Virus record (IMG/VR): IMGVR_UViG_3300025711_000019
Span: 1 to 37,103 of that record
Reading direction: 5' to 3' (one strand)
DNA length: 37,103 bases
From: a virus
The translations under genes were made by a program, and so were the position numbers. Position 1 is the first letter of the stretch, and the number at the start of each line of letters is the position of its first letter. Positions 1 to 8,216 of this stretch are shown here, piece by piece. The notes under the pieces were generated by a model, which was not told where the DNA came from, ran no database searches, and worked only from the letters and a program-made list of their open reading frames with translations.

Positions 1-1
1 T

Positions 2-766
2 GTCCACGACATCTGGCTCATGGCAGATGAAGATGGCGGCGGGCCAGATGTCGTGGTCACGGCGGTCGCCTACTGTCCAGGGGCCGACGAGCTCAGGCGG
101 AGGGCCGACGCTGCGATCACGGCCCGACCAGACGGGACGGACCACTCGTCGACGTTCAACATCGGTCTGTTCCACCATGGGTTCCGCGGCGCGCGGGTCG
201 GGACGTCACTCGAGTACCAGATCAAGGAGGACGCCGACCCGGACGAGTACGCGAAGTCGTTCGACGTGATGTTCTCCGGCCACTACCACGCCCACCAGGA
301 GATCGGTACGCGCGGGAACGCGTGGTACGTCGGGTCGCCGATGGAGTTCGTGCGCGGTGAGACGTCGCCGAAGGGCTTCCTCGTGCTCGACACCGCGGAG
401 GCCGAGATCGAGCGCGTCGACCTGGACTTGCCGAGATTCGTGAAGCTGACCGGCGTGGAGATCGCGGACCCCGACTTCGACGTCGAGGGTCACGTCCGCG
501 GCAACTTCGTGGACGTCGTGTTCGAGGAGCTGCCGGTGCCCTGGGACGACGTCGACGCGACGCTCCGCAAGCTAGGCGCGGAGGGCGTCCGAGCCTGCCC
601 GCTGCGCCCCGACAAGCTCCCGAAGTCGTCCCGCCTGGAGGTCGACCCGACCGCTGGCGACCGCCAGCTGCTGGAGGCGTACATGGAGCACGTCGGGGTC
701 GACCCGTCGGAGCTCGGCGACCTCCTCAGGGTCGGGCTGGACCTCCTGGAGGAGGCTGCGGGGTGA
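2..766 (+). CDS. SbcD/Mre11-like metallophosphatase, 5' end outside window
   Basis: The reading frame is open from the first bases, so the N-terminus (with the first metal-binding motifs of the calcineurin-like phosphoesterase fold) lies upstream. Visible are a motif like HHGF (about nt 170) and a late GHYHAHQ motif (about nt 280), the histidine-rich block that binds the second metal, followed by YVGSP, typical of SbcD/Mre11 and phage T4 gp47. The C-terminal ~130 residues should form the capping/partner-binding part. The product would be the nuclease subunit that acts with the SbcC-like ATPase at 2816-4639 on DNA ends. The ATG at nt 20 is internal and not a start. Confidence 0.8.
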   Translation, partial: VHDIWLMADEDGGGPDVVVTAVAYCPGADELRRRADAAITARPDGTDHSSTFNIGLFHHGFRGARVGTSLEYQIKEDADPDEYAKSFDVMFSGHYHAHQEIGTRGNAWYVGSPMEFVRGETSPKGFLVLDTAEAEIERVDLDLPRFVKLTGVEIADPDFDVEGHVRGNFVDVVFEELPVPWDDVDATLRKLGAEGVRACPLRPDKLPKSSRLEVDPTAGDRQLLEAYMEHVGVDPSELGDLLRVGLDLLEEAAG

Positions 767-769
767 GGG

Positions 770-790
770 ACGACGATCGATGATCGTCGT
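770..790. terminator. perfect inverted repeat after sbcD-like gene
   Basis: Arms ACGACGATC and GATCGTCGT pair perfectly (9 bp) around a GAT loop, starting 3 nt after the SbcD-like stop codon. No T-run follows, so a classical intrinsic terminator is not shown. The remaining 767-1011 gap contains no ORF of note. A terminator or RNA-processing hairpin is the simplest reading. Confidence 0.4.
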
Positions 791-1011
791 GTGCTGATCA
801 AAGTGGCTGAGCGCCTGCGTCGCATCTGCAGGTTGTGATTTTCCCTGGTGTGAGGACAGCGCAGAAAGCTCCCACGGTGTACTGACGGAGCCTTCCGATC
901 GGCGGGAAAATGCGCAAGAGCTGGACGATCGTACAACCGTAACGCGAACCAGATCAGTAACCAACGGACCGACAGGCAAGCCGATCAACATCAGGATTTT
1001 TGGAGGATACG

Positions 1012-1521
1012 ATGGCGACAACGAACTACAAGAGCACGAGGCTGCTGGTCGAGGCGGTCAACCGGGAGATGGAGGCCGTCCGCAAGGCGGCGATGGGCAA
1101 CCTGGCTCTCGGCGCGCTCAACGAGCTGCGCGAACTGGTCGGGCAGCTCGCGCAGAGGGCGGAGCGGACGGCGGTCGAGGACGTCCCGGACATGAGCCCT
1201 CCGGACTACGTCGCGACGATGAAGCCCCTCGTGGCCGAGTACCACCGCCAGCTCGCGGGGAGGAAGATGCTGCCGGCGTGCCTCTGCATGGACCTCGGCG
1301 TGGACGCGTGCGTGGTCATCGTTATCGGCGACGGCAAGACGTCGGTCTGGGCCGCCCACGACCCCGCGCGCCCCGAGGCCGCGCTCGCGGTCGAGACGCT
1401 CGTCGACGCCGTCGACGCCGGGGTGAAGAAGGTCGTAGCCGAGGCCGCCGACGTGGCCGCCGAGGTCGTCCAGGACCCGCAGACGCCGTCGTCGTTGGAT
1501 CCTGCGGGACCAGAGGTGTGA
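1012..1521 (+). CDS. hypothetical protein (169 aa)
   Basis: The start is ATG 1012, preceded by GGAGG with 5-nt spacing; the upstream in-frame codon at 1000 would place the Shine-Dalgarno inside the gene. The N-terminal ~60 residues are helical and charged. The middle has a CLCMDLG segment followed by a strand-rich stretch (VVIVIGDGKTSVW). The C-terminus is Ala/Val/Glu-rich and probably one long helix. No family is recognised. It opens a tightly packed run (next gene overlaps by GTGA) leading to SbcC, so a recombination or replication accessory role is possible but unproven. Confidence 0.6.
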   Translation: MATTNYKSTRLLVEAVNREMEAVRKAAMGNLALGALNELRELVGQLAQRAERTAVEDVPDMSPPDYVATMKPLVAEYHRQLAGRKMLPACLCMDLGVDACVVIVIGDGKTSVWAAHDPARPEAALAVETLVDAVDAGVKKVVAEAADVAAEVVQDPQTPSSLDPAGPEV

Positions 1522-1976
1522 AGAAGCCGAACCAGATGGACTCTCGCAACCGGGACGCGAAGGAGATCCTCGCCGACCTGGAAGCCATGGGTCGCGAGCC
1601 GTGCCGGCTGGTGGTGTCCGGGTCCCGCGCGCTCGACCCGGAGCAGATGGCCGACGCGCTCACCGAGCAGTGGTCTTCGATCGTGGAGCTGGTCGGGTTT
1701 CGGCCCGCGCGCGTCGTCACTGGGTGCCTTCCGGTCGGCGCGGAGAAGGCGGCGCGTTTGGCGGCCAAGCGGGTCACCGGCAAGCTCGCGGTCGTGTTCC
1801 ACCGCCCCGACATGGTCCACAGCGCGACCGCGGCCGAGATGCTCATGAACATCCTCCTATCCAAGAGCGGCGACGCGGCGCTGATCTTGGCGACGAACTC
1901 CAAGCCCGCCTGCACCAACCTGCGACGGCAGTTCGCGGGGTGGGACAAGCGGGTATACCAGGTAGAGGTCAAGTGA
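1518..1976 (+). CDS. SLOG/DUF2493-like nucleotide-binding protein
   Basis: The GTG start at 1518 overlaps the previous stop (GTGA). Of 152 aa, the core begins LVVSGSRAL, continues with VVTGCLPVGAEKAARLAAKR and ends with a strand-helix pattern in which AALILATNSKPACTNL matches the usual position of a G-S-x-G-T-like loop. This order (GSR, then a V-x-G-x-x-x-G-A loop, then a final Ser/Thr-Asn segment) is the layout of the YspA/DUF2493 branch of the SLOG superfamily, Rossmann-like proteins thought to bind nucleotide-derived ligands. The phage role is unknown. The segment before residue 30 is extra and charged. Confidence 0.5.
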   Translation: MKKPNQMDSRNRDAKEILADLEAMGREPCRLVVSGSRALDPEQMADALTEQWSSIVELVGFRPARVVTGCLPVGAEKAARLAAKRVTGKLAVVFHRPDMVHSATAAEMLMNILLSKSGDAALILATNSKPACTNLRRQFAGWDKRVYQVEVK

Positions 1977-1977
1977 C

Positions 1978-2187
1978 ATGAATCTGGACGTGAGCAAGCT
2001 CCGAGAGATCCTGTGCAGGCACGCGACGGACGCCGCCGAGCCGCAGGAGGACGGCGTCTTCAGCCTCCCGTGGCTGAGCACGGAGACGTTCTACCGGATG
2101 ACCGAGGAGTACGTCGCGCCGGACAAGCGCGCGGCGTACAAGCGCGACCTCGAGCGCGCGTTCCCGGGGAAGAGGGGCGTGCTGTGA
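1978..2187 (+). CDS. small hypothetical protein (69 aa)
   Basis: ATG 1978 follows the previous stop after one base; no separate Shine-Dalgarno is needed if translation is coupled. The protein is acidic in the middle and basic at the C-terminus (DKRAAYKRDLERAFPGKRG). No recognised domain. It lies inside the sbcD-to-sbcC operon and overlaps the next GTG start by 4 nt. Confidence 0.55.
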   Translation: MNLDVSKLREILCRHATDAAEPQEDGVFSLPWLSTETFYRMTEEYVAPDKRAAYKRDLERAFPGKRGVL

Positions 2188-2819
2188 TCTACCCGTTCCG
2201 TTCGATCACCTCGTTCGTCCGCCCGTTCGTCGTCGACGTCCTCCGGAACTGGAAGAGGTACGAGTGGACGCTGCAGGGGTTCGGGATGCTGCGCGCGTAC
2301 CTCTTCGGTCGCGAGCTCCGCCTGCACGTCTGGGACTCGAGGTTCGCGGTCCCGGGCGTGACGACGATCCACGACCACCCGTGGCACTTTGAGTCCGCCG
2401 TCGTGTCCGGTAGCCTCACCAACACGGTGTACAAGGTGCACCCGTGCACGTACGTCGAGACGTTCACGCTGCCGCTGGCGGCGATCCGCCAGACGTACGT
2501 GGAGGCGACGATCGTCTGCGGTCCGGGTGGACGTAATGACCCGGTGGAGATGAAGGCGCGCGGGCGCCGCGTGTGGTTGGCGTCACCCGAGTCGTCGGTC
2601 GTTGCGGCGGGTAAGATGTACCGGCAGCGCTCGGACGAGGTCCACTGTACGACGTACGAGGACGGGACGGTCACCCTGGTCCGCCGCGAGTTCCTGCAGG
2701 ACATGGAGCACGCGCGCGTGTTCTTCAAGGAAGCTGATGGGTGGGTGAGCGCCGAGCCGCGCGCCGCGACGCCGGACGAAGTCGACGCGATCGTCGGCCG
2801 CGCGCTGGAGAAGCTGTGA
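2184..2819 (+). CDS. cupin-like putative metal-binding protein
   Basis: The GTG start at 2184 sits in a GTGA overlap. The 211-aa protein carries IHDHPWHFES around residues 62-71 and, 8 residues on, the turn SGSLTNTVY, the first cupin motif with its H-x-H metal ligands. A later DEVHCTTYEDGT segment (about residue 152) could supply the second-motif histidine. This suggests a single-domain beta-barrel dioxygenase-like or sensor fold. Substrate and role are unknown; being between the SbcD and SbcC genes does not by itself imply a DNA-repair function. Confidence 0.5.
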   Translation: MIYPFRSITSFVRPFVVDVLRNWKRYEWTLQGFGMLRAYLFGRELRLHVWDSRFAVPGVTTIHDHPWHFESAVVSGSLTNTVYKVHPCTYVETFTLPLAAIRQTYVEATIVCGPGGRNDPVEMKARGRRVWLASPESSVVAAGKMYRQRSDEVHCTTYEDGTVTLVRREFLQDMEHARVFFKEADGWVSAEPRAATPDEVDAIVGRALEKL

Positions 2820-4639
2820 GCAAGCGGATCCTCCGCATGCGCGTCGAGAACTTCCTCTCCTTCGGCGAGGCGGACTTCGACTTCGAGGGGGCCGGGTTCG
2901 TCCTCGTCGAGGGCGAGAACGGCGCGGGCAAGAGCGCGATGGTGGACGCGCTCGTGTGGTGCCTGTTCGGGAAGACGCTGCGCGGGTACGAGCACGACGA
3001 GGTCATCCACCGCAAGGTCGGCGACGGCTGCGTGGTGACGGTCGACCTCGACGACGGCCCCGGTCCCGGGAGCGTGTACCGCGTCGGGCGCGCCCGCCGG
3101 CACCCGGAGCACAAGAACTCGCTGTGGCTGTCGTGCGACGGCGCGGACGCGTCGGGCGCCGGCGAGAAGGACACGCAGCTGCTGATCGAGCGGACGCTCG
3201 GGTGCTCGTTCAAGACCTTCCTGTCGAGCGTCGTCTTCGGGCAGGACCGCGCCTACCGCTTCAGCAGCCTCACCGACGCCGAGCAGAAGAAGATCCTCGA
3301 CGAGGTGCTCGGCGTCGAGCGCTTCGCGCTCGGGTGCGCGGCGGCGCGGAAGCGGGTGTCCTCGGTCCAGGCTGGCTTGGACGTCCTGCGGCGCGACCTG
3401 GCGCGCGCGGAGGCGTCGCGCGACGAGGCCGACGTCGATGCCAGGTCCCTCACCACCAAGGACGGCGACTTCGCCCGAGCGCAGGCCGCGAAGGTCGAGG
3501 CGGAGGAGGGGAAGCTCCGCAAGGTGAAGGCGCACCTGAACAAGGCGAGGAGGTTCCGCGACGCCGACGCGCTCAAGGAGAGCCTCGCCGCCGCGCAAGC
3601 GGCGGTCACGGCGTGCGACAGGAAGCTCGCCAAGGCGGCAGAGTCGGAGACGGCGGCGAAGGTCGAGCACGGAAGCGCGGCGCGCCGGCTGGCGGAGGTC
3701 GAGGACGACCTGAAGCGCGGCGCCCTGAAGGAGGTGTGCCCGGCTTGCGGGCAGAAGATCGACGCCAAGAAGCGCGCGAAGATCGCGGCGGAGCTCGAGG
3801 CGCGGCGCGCCGAAGCGGAGGAGAAGGTGACCACCGCTGAAGCCGTCCTCGGCGGCGCCGCGGCGGCGACCAAGCACGCGAGGACGAAGCTCGACGAGGC
3901 GCGCGGCGTCCTGAAGGCGGCCCAGGAGACGTATTCTCAGGAGATCGAGGCGACGGCCGACGCCGCGGCGTGGCGCCAGCGCGCGAAGGACCACGAGGCT
4001 CGCCTCACCGAGCTGCGGGCGGAGGTCAACCCGTACGCCGCCCTCGCAGCCAAGGCGCGGACCAAGCACGCCAAGCACGCCAAGGAGGCCGAGACCATCG
4101 CCCGAGGGATCGCAGACCTCGAGACCCAGCTCGGGCACGCCCAGTTCTGGGTCAAGGCGTTCGGGAACTCCGGGCTGCGCTCCCTCCTGGTCGACAGCTC
4201 ACTGCCGCTGCTCAACCAGGAGGCCGCCCGCGTCTCGCGGGCGCTCACGGGCGGGGCGATCGCGGTCGAGTTCAGCGCGACGTCCGAGCAGAAGTCGGGG
4301 AAGGTCGTGGATAGGTTCGAGGTCCGCGTCGACAACCGGCACGGCGCCGGGACCTACGCAGGGAACAGCGCCGGAGAGCGGGCCAAGGTCGACCTGTGCG
4401 TCGGCCTCGCGCTCCAGCGGCTCGTCGCATCCCGGTCGTCGGCGTCATTCAACCTCGCCGTCTACGACGAGGTGTTCGACCACCTGAGCCCCGCGTCCCA
4501 CGAGCGGGCGATCGACGTGCTGTCCACCCTAGACAAGGAGAGCGTGCTCGTCATCAGCCACAACGACGACCTCAAGTCGTGGTTCCCGAGCTCGTGGAGG
4601 ATGGTGAAGCGCGGGGACTTCTCGGCGGTCGACGCCTGA
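2816..4639 (+). CDS. SbcC/Rad50-like ATPase (T4 gp46 type)
   Basis: The GTG at 2816 overlaps the previous stop. In 607 aa it shows the complete Rad50 plan: Walker A GENGAGKS (residues 33-40); a long Ala/Glu/Lys/Arg coiled coil; a zinc hook CPACG near residue 307 at its apex; a returning coil; then a C-terminal ATPase lobe with NSAGERAK (signature motif), VYDEVFDHLS (Walker B, about 548) and VISHNDDL (H-loop). The shortened coil is typical of phage gp46-type proteins. It would form the end-resection complex with the SbcD-like product at the window edge. The two subunits are usually adjacent; here four genes separate them. Confidence 0.9.
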   Translation: MSKRILRMRVENFLSFGEADFDFEGAGFVLVEGENGAGKSAMVDALVWCLFGKTLRGYEHDEVIHRKVGDGCVVTVDLDDGPGPGSVYRVGRARRHPEHKNSLWLSCDGADASGAGEKDTQLLIERTLGCSFKTFLSSVVFGQDRAYRFSSLTDAEQKKILDEVLGVERFALGCAAARKRVSSVQAGLDVLRRDLARAEASRDEADVDARSLTTKDGDFARAQAAKVEAEEGKLRKVKAHLNKARRFRDADALKESLAAAQAAVTACDRKLAKAAESETAAKVEHGSAARRLAEVEDDLKRGALKEVCPACGQKIDAKKRAKIAAELEARRAEAEEKVTTAEAVLGGAAAATKHARTKLDEARGVLKAAQETYSQEIEATADAAAWRQRAKDHEARLTELRAEVNPYAALAAKARTKHAKHAKEAETIARGIADLETQLGHAQFWVKAFGNSGLRSLLVDSSLPLLNQEAARVSRALTGGAIAVEFSATSEQKSGKVVDRFEVRVDNRHGAGTYAGNSAGERAKVDLCVGLALQRLVASRSSASFNLAVYDEVFDHLSPASHERAIDVLSTLDKESVLVISHNDDLKSWFPSSWRMVKRGDFSAVDA

Positions 4640-4652
4640 CACCGCATTTATT

Positions 4653-4683
4653 GTTGACAACGTCATCAGGTGCGAGATAGTGT
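4653..4683 (+). promoter_or_regulatory. palindromic promoter/operator (family site 1)
   Basis: GTTGAC (4653-4658), 3 nt, GTCATC (4662-4667): one mismatch from the GTTGAC-N3-GTCAAC palindrome found at seven other intergenic sites. TTGACA at 4654-4659 reads as a -35 element and TAGTGT at 4678-4683 as a -10 with 18-bp spacing. The predicted start of transcription is only a few bases before ATG 4697, which has no Shine-Dalgarno, so the mRNA would be almost leaderless. Confidence 0.6.
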
Positions 4684-4696
4684 TCGACAAACCGCG

Positions 4697-5329
4697 ATGG
4701 CGACGATCAAGCCGCTCCGTGACGACCTGATCCGGCGCATGCGCGCCGACCACTCCGCTAAGTCGCGACCTCGCCTGCTGTGGCAGGACACCCGGCTCGA
4801 GAAGGAGAACGGCGGCGGCTACCCGATCACCGGGCCGTGGTCGTTCCGCGAGACCTGCGGTCACCACGGGGAGTGGGCCGAGGTCGGCGAGCACTGGCTG
4901 CAGTGCAGGAGGTGCTGGTGGTGCAAGCCGAAGCTCGGTCGGCCGCCGAAGTTGGAGAAGCTGCCGGCGATCCTGAAGGGTCGGATGCTCCCGCCGCTGT
5001 CCGGCAAGGTCGACCTTCACGCGCTGTACGCGAACGGCGGGTTCGTGGTCGACGACGACCGGCGATCGGTGCTGTCGTCCGTCCGCGTCCGCGTCGTCCA
5101 GTACACGTGGGCGAACGCCGACTTCGACGTCCGCCGGTGCGGCGTCGAGGTGAGGTTCCGAGGGCGCGGGTGGAGGGAGGCCGCGGTGTTCATGGAGACG
5201 CGGCTGCACCGGCTGGTCGAGGTGCTCCGCGCCGCCGCGCCGCGCCGCCCGAAGGCGCTATGGCGGTCGATCCAGTCGGCGATGGAGCAGCGGTGGACGC
5301 CGCCGTGGGAGCGCGAGGGCTGGTCGTGA
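4697..5329 (+). CDS. zinc-ribbon-containing hypothetical protein
   Basis: 210 aa from ATG 4697. A GTG at 4670 is in frame but lies upstream of the predicted -10 element, so ATG is preferred. Residues ~50-80 contain a possible metal site: CGHH, then CRRCWWCKPK. The rest is mixed strand/helix with many Arg, ending in a Trp-rich tail. No enzyme motif is visible. It is the first gene of a run that continues, with overlaps, to the MT-A70 methyltransferase. A nucleic-acid-binding role fits the Cys/His cluster and basic surface but is inferred. Confidence 0.6.
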   Translation: MATIKPLRDDLIRRMRADHSAKSRPRLLWQDTRLEKENGGGYPITGPWSFRETCGHHGEWAEVGEHWLQCRRCWWCKPKLGRPPKLEKLPAILKGRMLPPLSGKVDLHALYANGGFVVDDDRRSVLSSVRVRVVQYTWANADFDVRRCGVEVRFRGRGWREAAVFMETRLHRLVEVLRAAAPRRPKALWRSIQSAMEQRWTPPWEREGWS

Positions 5330-5556
5330 CTCCGCCGAGGCACCCGATACGTGACCGCCGGGAGCGCCGGCGCCTGCGGCGCGCCCACAGCGTGCCGTAC
5401 TACCCATACGGGAGCAGGTGCGTGAGGTGCCGCCGCGTCATGCAACCAGACCAGCTGCACTGGAACTCTATCCAACACCACAAATCGAGTGAGCTGTTGT
5501 GCAAAGACAGAAGGACGTGTGAGAGGATTCGCCGTAAGCTGAAGGGCAGCAGATGA
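5326..5556 (+). CDS. small zinc-finger-like protein (76 aa)
   Basis: GTG 5326 overlaps the previous stop as GTGA. A very basic N-terminus (RDRRERRRLRR) precedes CVRC and, ~30 residues later, a second pair LLCKDRRTC, giving a C-x2-C ... C-x5-C pattern that could bind one zinc. Nucleic-acid binding is likely from charge and composition; no precise family is recognised. The 3' half of the gene is less GC-rich than its neighbours. Confidence 0.55.
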   Translation: MTPPRHPIRDRRERRRLRRAHSVPYYPYGSRCVRCRRVMQPDQLHWNSIQHHKSSELLCKDRRTCERIRRKLKGSR

Positions 5557-5831
5557 AGATAATTGGCAACGGTGAGATGGAATGGGGAATCGGGCACGTC
5601 CGGCACGTCCTCGTAGCTGCGAGAGGAGCTCGGTGGGGTCTCCTGTGCCAGGTTCTCCCGAGCGACTACGTCACCTGGGACCCGACGTCGTTCCCGGTCA
5701 AGGAGGAGAAGACGAGCGAAGCGGTCGTTTGGAAGCACGACCGCAGCAAGATCAGCTGTAAGTCGTGCATCGCAGTGCTCGACGGAGCGACTATCGAGAC
5801 GCACCAGATCACGCCACCGAGGAGCGCATGA
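5553..5831 (+). CDS. hypothetical protein (92 aa)
   Basis: ATG 5553 overlaps the preceding TGA (ATGA). The protein alternates hydrophobic strands with Trp residues (EWGIGH, ARWGLLCQV, AVVWKHD) and has one CKSC pair near the C-terminus, so a small beta-rich fold is likely. No family is recognised. It is coupled on both sides to its neighbours in the operon that ends with the adenine methyltransferase. Confidence 0.55.
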   Translation: MKIIGNGEMEWGIGHVRHVLVAARGARWGLLCQVLPSDYVTWDPTSFPVKEEKTSEAVVWKHDRSKISCKSCIAVLDGATIETHQITPPRSA

Positions 5832-6298
5832 GTATCATCAACGTATACAGCCCAAAGTTCGACGTCTTCCACGACCGCGCGGTCGTGATCTGGCAGGAGA
5901 AAGACGGACCTGTACAGATCACCGAGAACTTGCTGGTCCAGTACAACGCGTGGAGATCAGCGAGGTACCCGAAGAACGAGCCGCCGTCCTTCTTCTGGGA
6001 GTCCAACGGTCCGGCGATCGCGCGGGCGCTCTCCTTCTGCGGCGCGTCCGCTCTCGTGGCGTCTGCGTTCGACCGGAAGGTCCGGTACAGCTGGTTCAGG
6101 GCTACCGCGAGCCCGTTCGGAGGTGACAGCTACGGCATCTGCCCGGTCTACGCTGAGGTCGGCGCCGGCAACGCGTCGGTCGTGCACGTCACGCTGCCGA
6201 CCGACGAGGAGGTCGTCTTCACGTTCAGCGCGGCCGAGATGGCGAAGACGGAGTGGGTCAGGACGTTGGACTGGGCCAAGACGGCGGGGGACGCGTGA
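5828..6298 (+). CDS. hypothetical protein (156 aa)
   Basis: The start at 5828 shares ATGA with the previous gene. The sequence is beta-rich with aromatic residues (INVYSPKFDVFHDRAVVIW, FFWESNG) and a helix-rich middle (AIARALSFCGASALVASAF). The C-terminal part (ASVVHVTLPTDEEVVFTFSAAE) resembles a two-strand hairpin plus helix. No catalytic motif or known family is seen. It overlaps the methyltransferase gene by GTGA, so the two are probably translated together. Confidence 0.55.
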   Translation: MSIINVYSPKFDVFHDRAVVIWQEKDGPVQITENLLVQYNAWRSARYPKNEPPSFFWESNGPAIARALSFCGASALVASAFDRKVRYSWFRATASPFGGDSYGICPVYAEVGAGNASVVHVTLPTDEEVVFTFSAAEMAKTEWVRTLDWAKTAGDA

Positions 6299-6942
6299 TC
6301 TTCCGTCCTGGAGAGGGCTTCCCTGTCCGGGCCAGCGGAACCGCGCGCGCCCTGGCCGCCGGCCGCGGTCGGCCGCTGTTCCGCGCGGTCACCGCCGACC
6401 CGCCGTGGCCGTTCGACGACAAGCTCCCGGGCGCCGGCCGGGGCGCCGCCAAGCACTACGACCTGCTCGACGACGCCATCGCGGCGCGGCAGTTCGTCGG
6501 CGGCGACCTCCTCGACCAGGTCGCGGACGACGCCTACCTGTTCCTCTGGCGGGTGAGCGCCGGCGGCGGTCGCAGCATCATCACGCTGGTCGAGCGCGCG
6601 TACGCGGTCGCGCGCGCGTGGGACTTCGAGCCGAAGACCGAGATCATCTGGCGGAAGAAGACCAAGAACGGCGCCCGTCACTTCGGGATGGGGTGGCACG
6701 TGCGCATGGAGCACGAGGCGTGCGTCGTCGCCACGCGCGGCAAGGTGAAGCCGCTCGTGCGAAACATCCGGTCCGTGTTCGACGCCGCCGCGCCGAGCTC
6801 GCCCAACGGGCGGGCGATCCACAGCGCCAAGCCCGAGGCGTTCTACTCGAAGATCGTGGAGAAGATGTCGCGCGGCCCGTACCTCGAGCTGTTCGCCCGG
6901 CGCCGGCGAGCGGGGTGGACCTGCGTCGGAGACGCCCTGTGA
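6295..6942 (+). CDS. MT-A70-family DNA N6-adenine methyltransferase
   Basis: 215 aa from GTG 6295. DPPWPF (residues 35-40) is the catalytic DPPW motif of the MT-A70 family of adenine-N6 methyltransferases. The later segments YLFLWRV, WRKKTKNGARHFGMGWHVRMEHE and KPEAFYSKIVEKMSRGPYLELFARRRRAGW match the family order (target strand; motif around H-E; then the P-E-x-F-Y helix and L-E-L-F-A-R SAM-binding strand at the C-terminus). It should methylate adenine in phage DNA, for protection from host restriction or regulation. No cognate endonuclease is adjacent, so it is probably an orphan enzyme. Confidence 0.9.
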   Translation: MIFRPGEGFPVRASGTARALAAGRGRPLFRAVTADPPWPFDDKLPGAGRGAAKHYDLLDDAIAARQFVGGDLLDQVADDAYLFLWRVSAGGGRSIITLVERAYAVARAWDFEPKTEIIWRKKTKNGARHFGMGWHVRMEHEACVVATRGKVKPLVRNIRSVFDAAAPSSPNGRAIHSAKPEAFYSKIVEKMSRGPYLELFARRRRAGWTCVGDAL

Positions 6943-7211
6943 CGGACGAGGTCGGGGCGGTCCGGCTGAGGAAGCTCGCCACCGAGAGGAAGCGGCGCCG
7001 GGCGCTCGCGCTGGCGAGGGCGGCGCCGCGCGGGTCGATCCAGATCTCGTTGTCTTGGGCTAACAACCCGTTGAGCTGGTTGTCTACCGTGATATTGATG
7101 CTTGCTCCTGTCGTAGTTGTGTTGTTCTCGATTTGGTTGTCTGGTAAGTTCTTCGCCAAGAAGACAGGCGTCACTCCAGACGATCCGGACGACCTGAAGA
7201 GACCTGCTTGA
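6939..7211 (+). CDS. small single-pass membrane protein (90 aa)
   Basis: GTG 6939 overlaps the methyltransferase stop. An Arg-rich N-terminus (RKLATERKRRRALALAR) is followed by one strong hydrophobic span around residues 45-70 (STVILMLAPVVVVLFSIWL) and a short polar tail. A basic N-terminus before one TM segment predicts N-in topology. The DNA from ~7045 to 7150 is clearly less GC-rich than its surroundings. Size and layout would allow a holin or other envelope protein, but no lysin lies nearby, so function is open. Confidence 0.6.
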   Translation: MTDEVGAVRLRKLATERKRRRALALARAAPRGSIQISLSWANNPLSWLSTVILMLAPVVVVLFSIWLSGKFFAKKTGVTPDDPDDLKRPA

Positions 7212-7225
7212 ACCGAGAGGGCGAC

Positions 7226-7567
7226 ATGACGAGCGACGCGGACGACCTGGTCAGGAGAGCGCAGACCCAGCTCGACGAGCACCGGCGGTGGCTGGCGACC
7301 GAGATCGGCGGCACGCCGCTATCGGCGTTCGGCGGCTCGCAGGAGGCGCGCGTCGAGCTCATGATCCAGGCGCACGAGATCAAGCTCCGCGTGGCTCGGG
7401 TCTCCGGGATCGTCGCCTCCGTCGTGTACGAGTACCCGGACGACCTGTACAAGTTCCTCAGCGCGGAGATCGCTCCGGACCACCTGCGAGCGTCGCTGCG
7501 CGGTGGCCACGTGGTCGACCCGAACCAGCCGGCTTCATCGTGGAGGCGCGTCGGCGATGAGGGGTGA
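7226..7567 (+). CDS. hypothetical protein (113 aa)
   Basis: ATG 7226 is chosen because GAGAGG lies 5 nt upstream; an in-frame TTG at 7208 is possible. The protein is helical and charged (DADDLVRRAQTQLDEHRRWL, EARVELMIQAHEIKLRVARV) with a short Tyr-rich segment YEYPDDLYKFL. No known family. It overlaps the nuclease gene by 11 nt. Confidence 0.55.
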   Translation: MTSDADDLVRRAQTQLDEHRRWLATEIGGTPLSAFGGSQEARVELMIQAHEIKLRVARVSGIVASVVYEYPDDLYKFLSAEIAPDHLRASLRGGHVVDPNQPASSWRRVGDEG

Positions 7568-8216
7568 CGACGACGCGGTCCGCGGGATGAGGGAGCGGCT
7601 GCGCGAGAGCGCCGGCAAGGGTGTCAGCCGCGGCAAGGCGGCGCGCGAGCCGGTCACGTCGATCGCCAAGGTCGAGGCCGACCGCGGGCGGAAGAACAGC
7701 CGCGTGAAGGGCAACCGAGCGGAGCTCGACGTCGCCGAGATGTTCTCGCGGTGGAGCGGGGAGGTCGTCCGCCGCACGCCGGGGAGCGGAGGGTGGTCGT
7801 CCGCGAAGTTCGGCGTCACCGCCGATCTCGTGTGCCCGAACAAGGCGTTCCCGTTCCACGTCGAGGTCAAGCACCGCGAGGGGTGGGTGCTCGACGACCT
7901 GGTCACCGGGGTCCGCCGCGACCATGACAAGAGCATTACGCAGTGGTGGAAGCAGTGCGTGGACAGCTGCCCGAAGACGAGTCCCGATCGGCCGCCGCGG
8001 GTGAGCTCCCTGGCCAAGGTGCCGCTGCTCGTGTTCCGCCGCAACCGGCAGCCGTGGCTCGTGATGATGTGCTCGGGGGCTTGCCGGCACGACGACCAGG
8101 CGGAGTTCACGCTTCAGTACGTGCCGTACCCGTACGTCGTGGTCATGCTGCTCGACGTGTTCCTCGACCTCGAGCCAGTGCCGGAAGGGCTCAAGAACCA
8201 CAAGGCAGAGACATGA
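7557..8216 (+). CDS. PD-(D/E)XK-fold nuclease, putative Holliday-junction resolvase-like
   Basis: 219 aa. The core reads KGNRAELDVAEMF (Glu at ~56), then VVRRTPGSGGWS, TADLVCPN (Asp at ~90) and FHVEVKHREG (E103-x-K105). This E ... D ... E-x-K series in a helix-strand-strand layout is the signature of PD-(D/E)XK nucleases, and the R-x-P-x-S-G-G turn resembles phage and archaeal resolvase-like members. It would cut branched or damaged DNA, consistent with nearby SbcCD and the RuvB helicase further right. The C-terminus has a long hydrophobic stretch (YPYVVVMLLDVFLDLEP) likely buried rather than membrane-spanning. Substrate specificity is not shown. Confidence 0.6.
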   Translation: MRGDDDAVRGMRERLRESAGKGVSRGKAAREPVTSIAKVEADRGRKNSRVKGNRAELDVAEMFSRWSGEVVRRTPGSGGWSSAKFGVTADLVCPNKAFPFHVEVKHREGWVLDDLVTGVRRDHDKSITQWWKQCVDSCPKTSPDRPPRVSSLAKVPLLVFRRNRQPWLVMMCSGACRHDDQAEFTLQYVPYPYVVVMLLDVFLDLEPVPEGLKNHKAET

